Shown here piece by piece: positions 53,911-62,031 of a DNA stretch of 64,000 nt (position 1 is its first letter; each line of letters starts with the position of its first letter). The notes under the pieces were generated by a model. The model saw only the letters and a program-made list of their open reading frames with translations. It ran no database searches and was not told the origin of the DNA. Source of the stretch: Mycetocola zhujimingii. Lineage in GTDB: Bacteria; Actinomycetota; Actinomycetes; Actinomycetales; Microbacteriaceae. The position numbers and the translations under genes were made by a program. The DNA lies in the NCBI RefSeq assembly GCF_003065425.1, contig NZ_CP026949.1:1674001-1738000 (forward strand). The letters are read 5' to 3'.

Positions 53911-54933
53911 CTAGTTCTCGCCGATCTGGCGCGAGAGGTAGCGGGCCACAGCGCGAACGGCGGCAAGGTTGTTCGAATAGTCCATTCTCGTTGGTCCGAG
54001 GACCCCGAGCCTGGCAAGTTCGCCAGCAGAGGAACGATAGTTGCTCGTGATGATTGATGTTTCACCGAGACCGAACGACGCGTTCTCACGGCCAATGCTC
54101 GCGGAGACACCGTTGGCATCCGTGTCCATCTCGCTGAACAGCCGCAGCAGAACCACCTGCTGCTCCAGCGCCTCGAGCACCGGGTAGATACTCCCGGAGA
54201 AATCGTCTTCGGTTCTGGCGAGGTTCGCGGCGCCGGCCATGATCAGCTTATCGTGGCGGTATTCGCCGAACTGGTCAGCCAGCGCCGACGTGATCCGCGC
54301 CATCAGTTCCTTGTCGACCTGCGGGCTCGAGTCGACGAGCGAGTCGAGCGTTGACGTCGCCTCCTCGACCCCGAGTCCGACGAGTGACGCGTTCACACGG
54401 GTCTTGATGGCCTCGAGCAGCTCCTGTTCGACAGGACCACGGACCTCCACGACCCTCTGCTCGACGCGACCGGTGTCTGTGATCAGCACGGTCAGCAGCC
54501 TGTGGTCGCTCAGGGCCACGATCTCGACGTGCCTGACCGTTGCGCGGGCGAACGACGGGTACTGGACGATAGCGACCTGGTTGGTGATCTGCGACAGCAG
54601 TCTGACCGTGCGGACGAGCACATCGTCGAGGTCGACCGACTGGCCGAGGAACGCCTCGATCGCCTGCTTCTGAGCGGCGGACAGCGGCCGTCGCTCGACG
54701 AGCTGGTCGACGAAAAGCCGGTAGCCCTTGTCTGTGGGGATACGCCCGGACGACGTGTGCGGCGCGCTAATGAGGTCTTCCTCTTCGAGCTGCGCCATGT
54801 CGTTGCGAATCGTGGCGGCGCTCACACCGAACGAGTGACGATCGACGATCCCCTTCGAACCGACGGGCTCACGGCTTGCGACGTAATCCTCGACGATGAC
54901 GCGAAGCACTTCGAGGCTTCGTTCGGAGACCAT
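53911..54933 (-). CDS. hrcA: Heat-inducible transcriptional repressor HrcA
   Basis: The 340-residue repressor has a winged-helix N-terminus (VSAATIRNDMAQLEEEDLI) and a GAF-like sensor region. It binds CIRCE and is released on heat stress through GroEL. The ATG at 54933 follows AAGGAGAAG; a long upstream frame is spurious. A CIRCE element sits 88 nt upstream, so hrcA-dnaJ is autoregulated. Confidence 0.96.
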   Translation of the reverse strand: MVSERSLEVLRVIVEDYVASREPVGSKGIVDRHSFGVSAATIRNDMAQLEEEDLISAPHTSSGRIPTDKGYRLFVDQLVERRPLSAAQKQAIEAFLGQSVDLDDVLVRTVRLLSQITNQVAIVQYPSFARATVRHVEIVALSDHRLLTVLITDTGRVEQRVVEVRGPVEQELLEAIKTRVNASLVGLGVEEATSTLDSLVDSSPQVDKELMARITSALADQFGEYRHDKLIMAGAANLARTEDDFSGSIYPVLEALEQQVVLLRLFSEMDTDANGVSASIGRENASFGLGETSIITSNYRSSAGELARLGVLGPTRMDYSNNLAAVRAVARYLSRQIGEN

Positions 54934-55020
54934 GTCCGTCTTCTCCTTACTGGTTTCGGGCGTTGATTCGGGGCGCTGATTGTGAACACTGACACGCGGA
55001 TGCCGCGCACGGAGTTGGGG

Positions 55021-55047
55021 TTGGCACTCCATACTCCTGAGTGCTAA
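55021..55047. promoter_or_regulatory. CIRCE operator
   Basis: TTGGCACTC-N9-GAGTGCTAA matches the CIRCE consensus (TTAGCACTC-N9-GAGTGCTAA) with one mismatch, upstream of hrcA-dnaJ. Confidence 0.95.
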
Positions 55048-55199
55048 TTCTAGCGCGGAGACACGCCGCGTCGTAATTGCACTCAGCGTTGCCTGTATGG
55101 GGCCAACGGCAGTACCTTGGGTACCACAAGGCGCACACCCCCGCGGACGTTCGTCGACGCGGCTGATACCCAGCGTCTCCCTCATCGAAAGGCCATTCC

Positions 55200-55793
55200 A
55201 TGACCGACCCCAACACGCCCTCCCAGCCCGATCCGTCGCAAGGACCTGGCCAGGATGGCGGACAGGTGCCACCCAGCTATCAGGGCGGGCCGGTTCCACC
55301 GCAGCAGCCGTATGGCGCGCCGCAGCAGGCCCCGTATGGTGCGCCCCAGCAGCCGCCGTATGGTGCTCCGCAGCAGCCATACGGCCAGCAGCAGTACGGG
55401 CAGCAGCAGTACGGCCCGACTCCGCTGACCCAGTCCGATGACAAGCTGTGGGCGTCACTGGCTCACTTCGGTGGCGCACTCGGAGCCTTCCTCGGTGCGG
55501 GAACCGCCGGCTGGATCGCTCCGCTGGTGATCTACCTGGTCTTCAAGGACCGCGGACCGTTCGCCCGCCAGGAGGCCAAGGAAGCGCTGAACTTCCAGCT
55601 CACGGTGACCATCTTCGTCATCGGCCTGTACATCCTCGGCACCCTGCTCACCGTCGTGCTGATCGGGCTGCTGCTGTTCCCGCTCGCGTGGATCGTCGGC
55701 GTTGTCGGCATCATCTTCGGCATCATCGGCGGCGTGAAGGTCAATAACGGTGAGGCGTACCGTTACTTCTTCGCAATCCGCATGGTGAAGTAG
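55200..55793 (+). CDS. DUF4870-family membrane protein with Pro/Gln/Tyr-rich N-terminus
   Basis: The 197-residue protein begins with about 75 residues of PYGAPQQ- and QQYGQQ-type repeats, then a DUF4870 core (LWASLAHFGGALGAFLGAGTAGWIAPLVIYL, RQEAKEALNFQLTV) with three helices and the end YRYFFAIRMVK. The repeats probably form a disordered cytoplasmic tail. Function unknown. Confidence 0.9.
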   Translation: MTDPNTPSQPDPSQGPGQDGGQVPPSYQGGPVPPQQPYGAPQQAPYGAPQQPPYGAPQQPYGQQQYGQQQYGPTPLTQSDDKLWASLAHFGGALGAFLGAGTAGWIAPLVIYLVFKDRGPFARQEAKEALNFQLTVTIFVIGLYILGTLLTVVLIGLLLFPLAWIVGVVGIIFGIIGGVKVNNGEAYRYFFAIRMVK

Positions 55794-55803
55794 CAACCAC
55801 TCG

Positions 55804-57027
55804 TCAGGCGGTCAACCGCCGAACGACAACATCGGCCAGGAGCCGCCCCCGCAGGGTCAATTCGACTGTCCCAGCGAGGGCGGCTTTGGCGTTAACCAGG
55901 TCATCGGCGATCAGTCCCGCCACGGCGACGCGAGCCTCGCTCGGGAGGGACTTGACGGCGATGCCCTCACGGATCCTGGCGCCGAGGAGAACGCGCTCCA
56001 GCTCGCGGGCCTCTGGGTCGAGTGTTTCCCGGCCAACAGCCGGCGACACGCCCTCGGCGATCCGGGCAGCGTAAGCCGCCGGATGCTTGACGTTCCACCA
56101 GCGCACCCCGCCGACATGGCTGTGTGCGCCGGGCCCGATTCCCCACCAGTCCTGGCTCTGCCAGTAGGCCAGGTTGTGCCGTGAGCGCGATGAAGCCGAT
56201 GTCGACCAGTTGCTCACCTCGTACCAGGAGAAACCTGCGTCGGCCAGCCGGGAGTCGATCAGCTCATACATATCCGCCTGGAGATCCTCATCTGGCAGGG
56301 CAAGGAGTCCTGACCTGATCTGCCTGGCGAGCTTGGTTCCCTGCTCGACGATCAGTGAGTACGCCGAGATGTGATCGGGCTGCGTTGCGAGCGCGGCGTC
56401 CACTGACTCGCTCCAGTCATCGATGGTCTCGCCGGGAGTGCCGTAGATCAGGTCGACGCTCACCTGGAGGCCAGCCTCTTTGGCCCAGTCGACGACGAGG
56501 GGCACCCGCGCCGGGTCGTGGGTCCGTTCCAGGGTCGCAAGCACTCGCGGCACCGCTGACTGCATGCCGAACGACACGCGAGTGAAGCCCGCGTCAGCGA
56601 GCTGGCGCAGGTAGTCGGCATCGACAGAATCCGGGTTCGCTTCGGTCGTGATCTCCGCACCAGGCGCAATGCCGTGGTGGGTGCGAACGGCATCGAGCAT
56701 CCGCACGAGGTCGGCTGCGGGGAGCAGGGTCGGTGTTCCACCGCCGAAGAAGACAGTGCTCACCTCACGTCGGGCGACTCCCGACCGGTCGAGCACGTCC
56801 GCGGCGAACGCGACCTCGGCGGCCGCCTCGTCGGCGTAATCGGATTGTTTGGCGCCGCGAAGCTCCGTCGCCGTGTAGGTGTTGAAGTCGCAGTAGCCAC
56901 ATCGCACGCGACAGAACGGCACGTGGAGGTAGAACGCGAGTGACCGCGAACCAGCGCCGTCAGCGGCGGATGCCGGAAGGCATCCGTCGGGCGGAGCCGG
57001 GTCACCGAGTGGAAGTGGTCCGGCCAT
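55804..57027 (-). CDS. hemW: Radical SAM heme chaperone HemW
   Basis: The 407-residue protein has the radical-SAM CRVRCGYCDFNTY (CxxxCxxC) and the FGGGTPTLL motif. HemW-type proteins deliver heme and lack coproporphyrinogen oxidase activity; the extra Cys of true HemN is not seen. The ATG at 57027 gives MAGPLPLG; an upstream extension overlaps the DUF1990 gene. Confidence 0.92.
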   Translation of the reverse strand: MAGPLPLGDPAPPDGCLPASAADGAGSRSLAFYLHVPFCRVRCGYCDFNTYTATELRGAKQSDYADEAAAEVAFAADVLDRSGVARREVSTVFFGGGTPTLLPAADLVRMLDAVRTHHGIAPGAEITTEANPDSVDADYLRQLADAGFTRVSFGMQSAVPRVLATLERTHDPARVPLVVDWAKEAGLQVSVDLIYGTPGETIDDWSESVDAALATQPDHISAYSLIVEQGTKLARQIRSGLLALPDEDLQADMYELIDSRLADAGFSWYEVSNWSTSASSRSRHNLAYWQSQDWWGIGPGAHSHVGGVRWWNVKHPAAYAARIAEGVSPAVGRETLDPEARELERVLLGARIREGIAVKSLPSEARVAVAGLIADDLVNAKAALAGTVELTLRGRLLADVVVRRLTA

Positions 57028-57056
57028 TATCGTGCCCCGGGTGTGTGACGAATCAC

Positions 57057-57710
57057 CTAGCTGGCCGGGCCTGTCCACAACGGCGAGAGTGCACGGAGGT
57101 ACGCGGTCGCCAGTCGCTTATGGCGCCGGACCATCAGCGGCCGGAGGATCCGATAACGCAGTGCGAGCGGCCGTTTGAACGAGCGGACCTGGAACCAGAC
57201 CGAGTCGTCCTCGCGGCGTTCGATGCGGAACGCGTCTTCACCGCTCACGCGCTTGCCACCGACGGTTCCATACGCGAACGCGACGACGTTGGTCTCCTCG
57301 ACGAGGTAGACAACCCTGATCTGCTCATCGACCGTGAGCGAGCCGATCCTGCCGTGCAACCGCGCGGTGGTGCCCGACGTGACGTATGGCGTTCCGTCCG
57401 CAGCGAATCGTTGTTCGGTGGAGACATGGATCGCTTCGAGCGGCGATCCGTCTTCGGCGTAGCGGATTCCGCCGTAGCTCTCACCCGAGCTGGCCTGGAC
57501 GTCGTCGACGCGAAGACCGGCGCCACGCTGCACAGCCCAGGTCAACAGCGAGGTGGACGCCGCCTCAAACCGTTCAGCTCCACTGCCCAGGCGAATGGAT
57601 GCCTCGTAGGGCACGAATCCCTCCGGCGGATACTGCATGAGGTCGTGCGCCTGCGTAGCGCCGACCGCGGCATAGTCGACGGGCTGGTCTTGAAAGTTAC
57701 TCCGGCGCAC
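57057..57710 (-). CDS. DUF1990-family protein
   Basis: The 217-residue protein carries the DUF1990 features: IRLGSGAERFEAASTSLLTWAVQRGAG near the start, a beta-rich middle with VVYLVEETNVVAFAYGT, and GEDAFRIERREDDSVWFQVRSFKRP. Role unknown. It lies between lepA and hemW on the same strand and is probably cotranscribed. Confidence 0.9.
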   Translation of the reverse strand: MRRSNFQDQPVDYAAVGATQAHDLMQYPPEGFVPYEASIRLGSGAERFEAASTSLLTWAVQRGAGLRVDDVQASSGESYGGIRYAEDGSPLEAIHVSTEQRFAADGTPYVTSGTTARLHGRIGSLTVDEQIRVVYLVEETNVVAFAYGTVGGKRVSGEDAFRIERREDDSVWFQVRSFKRPLALRYRILRPLMVRRHKRLATAYLRALSPLWTGPAS

Positions 57711-59564
57711 TTACTTCTTTTCTTTCGCGACCTCGGTGTCACCGCTCAGTGCGGCGATGAACGCTTCCTGAGGCACTTCGACACGACCGACCATCTTCAT
57801 CCGCTTCTTGCCCTCTTTCTGCTTCTCGAGGAGCTTGCGCTTGCGGCTGATGTCGCCGCCGTAGCACTTGGCGAGAACATCCTTGCGCATGGCCCGCACC
57901 GACTCCCTCGCAATGATACGAGCGCCGATTGCGGCCTGGATAGGCACCTCGAACTGCTGGCGAGGGATGAGCTTCTTCAGCCGTTCCGTCATCAGCAGGC
58001 CATAGGCGTATGCCTTGTCGCGGTGCACGATGGCGCTGAACGCGTCGACCTGCTCGCCCTGCAGCAGGATGTCGACCTTCACGAGGTCGGCGGTCTGAGA
58101 ACCGGACGGCTCGTAGTCCAGTGAGGCGTACCCCTGCGTGCGGCTCTTGAGGTGGTCGAAGAAGTCGAACACGATCTCACCGAGCGGCATGGTGTAGCGC
58201 AGCTCGACGCGGTCTTCTCCGAAGTACTCCATGCCGAGGAGCGAACCCCGTCGGCCCTGGCACAGTTCCATGATCGTGCCGACGTAGTCCTTCGGCGCGA
58301 GGATGCCGACCTTCACCATCGGTTCCTCAACCGACACGATCTTTCCGCTGGGGAATTCGCTCGGGTTGGTGACGGTCACGGTCTTCTTGTCATCCGTTGT
58401 GACCTCGTAGGTCACGCTCGGTGCTGTCGCGATGAGGTCGAGGTTGAACTCACGCTCGAGGCGTTCGGTGACGATCTCGAGGTGAAGCAGTCCGAGGAAC
58501 CCGCAGCGGAAGCCGAAGCCGAGGGCAACGGATGTCTCTGGCTCGTAGTTGAGTGAGGCGTCGGAGAGCTTGAGTTTGTCGAGTGCGTCGCGGAGCACCG
58601 GGTAGTCGCTGCCGTCAATCGGGTACAGACCCGAGAAGACCATCGGCTTCGGGTCGGTGTAACCGGGGAGTGCCTCGGTGGACGGCTTGAGCGCTGTCGT
58701 GACCGTGTCACCGACCTTGGACTGGCGCACGTCCTTCACACCGGTGATGAGGTAGCCGACCTCGCCGACCCCGAGTCCCTGGGTGGGAACGGGCTCCGGT
58801 GAGCTGACGCCGATCTCCAGGAGTTCGTGGACCGCCCGGGTCGACATCATCTGGATGCGCTCGCGGGGGCTCAGGTGCCCGTCGATCATCCGCACGTAGG
58901 TGATGACGCCGCGGTAGGTGTCGTAGACGGAGTCGAAGATCATGGCGCGCGTGGGAGCGTTCGGGTCACCGACGGGGTGCGGGATCCTCGCGACGACACG
59001 GTCGAGCAGTTCTTCAACGCCGACGCCGGTCTTGCCAGACACCTTGAGTACGTCGTCGGGTGAGCCGCCGATGAGGTTCGCGATTTCCTTGGCGTACTTG
59101 TCGGGGTCAGCGGCCGGAAGGTCGATCTTGTTGAGGACCGGGATGATCTCGAGGTCGTTCTCCATCGCGAGGTACAGGTTCGCAAGCGTCTGCGCTTCGA
59201 TGCCCTGTGCGGCGTCGACGAGGAGAATGGCACCCTCGCACGCGGCGAGAGAACGGGACACCTCGTAGGTGAAGTCGACGTGGCCGGGAGTGTCGATCAT
59301 GTTGAGCGCGTAGGCCTGGCCGTCGACTTCCCACGGCATCCGCACCGCCTGGCTCTTGATCGTGATGCCACGCTCGCGCTCGATGTCCATGCGGTCCAGG
59401 TACTGGGCGCGCATGTCGCGGTCGCTGACCGCGCCGGTGACCGACAGCATCCGGTCTGCCAGCGTCGACTTGCCGTGGTCGATGTGCGCGATGATGCAGA
59501 AGTTGCGGATGAACGACGGGTCGGTAGCGGCAGGCTCAAGTGCCTTCGCAGCTTTGGGGCTCAC
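57711..59564 (-). CDS. lepA: Translation elongation factor 4 (LepA)
   Basis: The 617-residue GTPase has [24 protein letters not shown] and NKID, the domain order of EF4, and the LepA-specific C-terminus with [22 protein letters not shown]. It back-translocates or remodels stalled ribosomes. The N-terminus [12 protein letters not shown] is short, as usual. Confidence 0.97.
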   Translation of the reverse strand: MSPKAAKALEPAATDPSFIRNFCIIAHIDHGKSTLADRMLSVTGAVSDRDMRAQYLDRMDIERERGITIKSQAVRMPWEVDGQAYALNMIDTPGHVDFTYEVSRSLAACEGAILLVDAAQGIEAQTLANLYLAMENDLEIIPVLNKIDLPAADPDKYAKEIANLIGGSPDDVLKVSGKTGVGVEELLDRVVARIPHPVGDPNAPTRAMIFDSVYDTYRGVITYVRMIDGHLSPRERIQMMSTRAVHELLEIGVSSPEPVPTQGLGVGEVGYLITGVKDVRQSKVGDTVTTALKPSTEALPGYTDPKPMVFSGLYPIDGSDYPVLRDALDKLKLSDASLNYEPETSVALGFGFRCGFLGLLHLEIVTERLEREFNLDLIATAPSVTYEVTTDDKKTVTVTNPSEFPSGKIVSVEEPMVKVGILAPKDYVGTIMELCQGRRGSLLGMEYFGEDRVELRYTMPLGEIVFDFFDHLKSRTQGYASLDYEPSGSQTADLVKVDILLQGEQVDAFSAIVHRDKAYAYGLLMTERLKKLIPRQQFEVPIQAAIGARIIARESVRAMRKDVLAKCYGGDISRKRKLLEKQKEGKKRMKMVGRVEVPQEAFIAALSGDTEVAKEKK

Positions 59565-59710
59565 GCGTTCCTCAGTGTCTCGGTGTGGAGTGGACTAACT
59601 CCCTATTGTCCCATGCCCCGGCCTCCCGTCGAGCCGCGACCGCGACGAAGCTGCCCGGCCGAGGTGCCGGCCTCTGGCATCGCCCTTGTCGGAGGGTGCA
59701 GGATGTGGGA

Positions 59711-60451
59711 ATGGCCGCGACCCCTCCGATTGTCCTCGTGCACGGCATCCGCACGTCCGGAACCATGTGGCGCGCACAGGTTGAGCAGTTGCGCGCATCA
59801 GGGTTCGAGGTGTCTGCGATCGACCTGCCCGGTCACGGCACGCGCATGGCCGAGCCGTTCAGCATCGAGGCTGCCCACGCCGCCATCGACGACGCCATCG
59901 ACGCCTTTGGCCGGCCGGCACTGCTCGTCGGGTTGTCGCTCGGCGGCTATATCGCCATCGACTACGCGGGGAGCCACCCCGATCGGGTGGCCGGGCTGGT
60001 CGCGGCAAGTTGCCTTACCCTCCCCCGCGGGCCGGGTCTCTGGGGCTACCGGGCACTTGCCCGGCTCATCCACCGACTGCCCGACCGCGGCGCGTGGCTC
60101 AACGACGCGATGGCACGGGTGTTCCTGCCGCCGACGGGGTTTCACGACATGGCCGCCGGTGGCGTTGCACTCGACGTCATGGATACCGCCCTCGCTGCTG
60201 TCGGACGGCTCGACCCGATCGCCAGCCTCGCCCGCTACCCGGGCCCCGTGTGGTTCGTCACGGGCAGCCTCGACCATTTCCGGCTCAACCAGAGGGCGTT
60301 CGCCGCCGCCAAGCCGCAGGCATCCGTCGTCGTCATCCGCGGGGCTACCCACCTCGTGAGCCTCGTCAAACCCGGGGATTTCACGCGGGCGATAACGGAT
60401 GCCGCTGCGACGCTGGGCGCGCAACCGTCGGAGATTTCCGGTAACAGCTGA
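59711..60451 (+). CDS. Alpha/beta-fold hydrolase
   Basis: The 246-residue hydrolase has the oxyanion VLVHGIRTSG, nucleophile Ser in LVGLSLGGYIAI, and C-terminal Asp/His in GSLDHFRLN and GATHLVSL. Substrate unknown. The ATG at 59711 has AGGA about eight bases upstream; a frame open to 59540 is antisense to lepA. Confidence 0.88.
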   Translation: MAATPPIVLVHGIRTSGTMWRAQVEQLRASGFEVSAIDLPGHGTRMAEPFSIEAAHAAIDDAIDAFGRPALLVGLSLGGYIAIDYAGSHPDRVAGLVAASCLTLPRGPGLWGYRALARLIHRLPDRGAWLNDAMARVFLPPTGFHDMAAGGVALDVMDTALAAVGRLDPIASLARYPGPVWFVTGSLDHFRLNQRAFAAAKPQASVVVIRGATHLVSLVKPGDFTRAITDAAATLGAQPSEISGNS

Positions 60452-60568
60452 CGACTGGTAGAGTGACGTGTTGACTTGCGTGTGGATTACTCCGCACGAT
60501 TTTCGTCGGAATGCGCCCTCTCTCGCTGACCGGCACTTCCATTCAGAACACAACGAAAGCGTATAAAC

Positions 60569-60829
60569 GTGGCAAACATTAAGTCGCAGATCAAGCGAAT
60601 CGGAACCAACAAGAAGGCAACCGAGCGCAACAAGGCGGTCAAGAGCCAGCTCCGTACCGTCGTTCGCCAGGCCCGCGAAGCCATCGTTGCCGGTGACAAG
60701 GTCAAGGCTGAGGCAACAGTGAAGGCCGCCGCCAAGAAGCTTGACAAGGCCGTAAGCAAGGGCGTCATCCACAAGAACCAGGCTGCGAACCGCAAGTCGG
60801 CTCTCGCCAAGAAGGTCGCGTCGCTCTAA
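60569..60829 (+). CDS. rpsT: 30S ribosomal protein S20
   Basis: The 86-residue, Lys/Arg/Ala-rich protein [21 protein letters not shown]... matches S20 along its length. The GTG start is followed 45 nt after the stop by a strong terminator. Confidence 0.97.
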   Translation: MANIKSQIKRIGTNKKATERNKAVKSQLRTVVRQAREAIVAGDKVKAEATVKAAAKKLDKAVSKGVIHKNQAANRKSALAKKVASL

Positions 60830-60873
60830 GCGTCCCTCCGCTTCGGTCCAGGGTTTCGACCCCGGTCCAATAG

Positions 60874-60905
60874 AAAAGGCCCCGCTTCGGCGGGGCCTTT
60901 TCTCT
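60874..60905 (+). terminator. Intrinsic terminator after rpsT
   Basis: AAAAGGCCCCG-CTTCGG-type hairpin with CGGGGCCTTTT: a 12-bp GC-rich stem, UUCG-like loop and T tract. Confidence 0.9.
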
Positions 60906-60944
60906 TGTCTTCGGTCTTCGTTTACAGGGTCTGCGCCGGTGAGG

Positions 60945-61982
60945 TCAGCGCGGCATTCGGCCGCGCCCGGCGACGGTATGCACCATGCGCTCGAGAGCGT
61001 AGACCGGGTCACGGCCCTCGCCTTTGACGCCGGCGTCAGTATCTGCCAGCACCTGGAGGCACCTGCCGAGGCCTTCGTCGGTCCAGCCGGAGAGATCGCG
61101 GCGGGCGCGGTCGACCTGCCAGGGTGCGAGTCCGAATTGACGGGCCAGGTCAGCAGACGAACCCCGCCCGCCCTGAATCTTCGCCATCGTGCGCAGCTTG
61201 CTCGCGAAAGCAGCGACGATCGGCACCGGGTCTGCACCGGAGGCGAGTGCGTGACGCAACCCGACGAGCGCTTCGGCGTAGCGGCCAGCGATTGCCGCGT
61301 CTGCCACCGCGAATGCGTTGGTTTCAACCCGACCGCCGTAATACCGGGTCACCGTTGCCTCGGTGACCTCCGATCCGCTGTCGGCAATGAGCTGGGCACA
61401 CGCGCCGGCCAGTTCGGCCAGGTCATCGGAGAACGCGGCGACGATGGCCCGCAGTGCCGCTGGTCGGATGGACTTGCCAGCTGCCTTGAACTCGGCCGCG
61501 GCGAAGTCGAATTTGTCGGTGTCTTTCTTGAGTTCGGCACAGACCACCTCGATGGCATTCGCCTTGTTGGCACGAACGGCGTCGAGTAGCTTCTTTCCGC
61601 GCACCCCTCCCCCGTGCCTGAGAACGACGTAGGCACCTTCGGCTGGCGCTTCGAGGTACGAGAGCGCATCGAGAAGAAACGCGTCAGAGCACTTCTCGAC
61701 GTTCGACACCCGAATGAGCCGTGGCTCGCCGAACAGTGACGGACTGGCGAGGGTGATCAGTTCACCGGGCGCATAGCTGTCTGCCTGGATGTCGTTGATC
61801 TCAAGGCTCGGATCTTCGGCCTTGAGGAAGTCCCGGAGAAGCCGCGTCGCACGCTCCGCCAGGAAGCCCTGGGTCCCGGACACGAGAACGACCGGCGCCG
61901 GGCGCACCTGGCTCCAGCTCAGCTGGGGAATCGCGACCTTCGTCGCCGTTCGAGCGGATGACCCGCCTCGTGCAGCTGCCAC
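60945..61982 (-). CDS. holA: DNA polymerase III subunit delta
   Basis: The 345-residue clamp-loader subunit has the divergent N-terminal AAA-like region without a P-loop (VVLVSGTQGFLAERATRLLRD) and the helical C-terminal collar. It opens the beta clamp. It is convergent with rpsT and downstream of comEC, the common actinobacterial comEC-holA order. GTG start at 61982. Confidence 0.92.
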   Translation of the reverse strand: MAAARGGSSARTATKVAIPQLSWSQVRPAPVVLVSGTQGFLAERATRLLRDFLKAEDPSLEINDIQADSYAPGELITLASPSLFGEPRLIRVSNVEKCSDAFLLDALSYLEAPAEGAYVVLRHGGGVRGKKLLDAVRANKANAIEVVCAELKKDTDKFDFAAAEFKAAGKSIRPAALRAIVAAFSDDLAELAGACAQLIADSGSEVTEATVTRYYGGRVETNAFAVADAAIAGRYAEALVGLRHALASGADPVPIVAAFASKLRTMAKIQGGRGSSADLARQFGLAPWQVDRARRDLSGWTDEGLGRCLQVLADTDAGVKGEGRDPVYALERMVHTVAGRGRMPR

Positions 61983-62031
61983 AATTCACCGTCCTCAATC
62001 ACTCCAAGCTTACCCGCGCGCACCGACAGTC

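Noticed and set aside
54934-55479. N-terminal extension of HrcA
   Set aside because: It runs through the CIRCE operator and antisense to the DUF4870 gene; the ATG at 54933 has a strong ribosome-binding site and the expected N-terminus.
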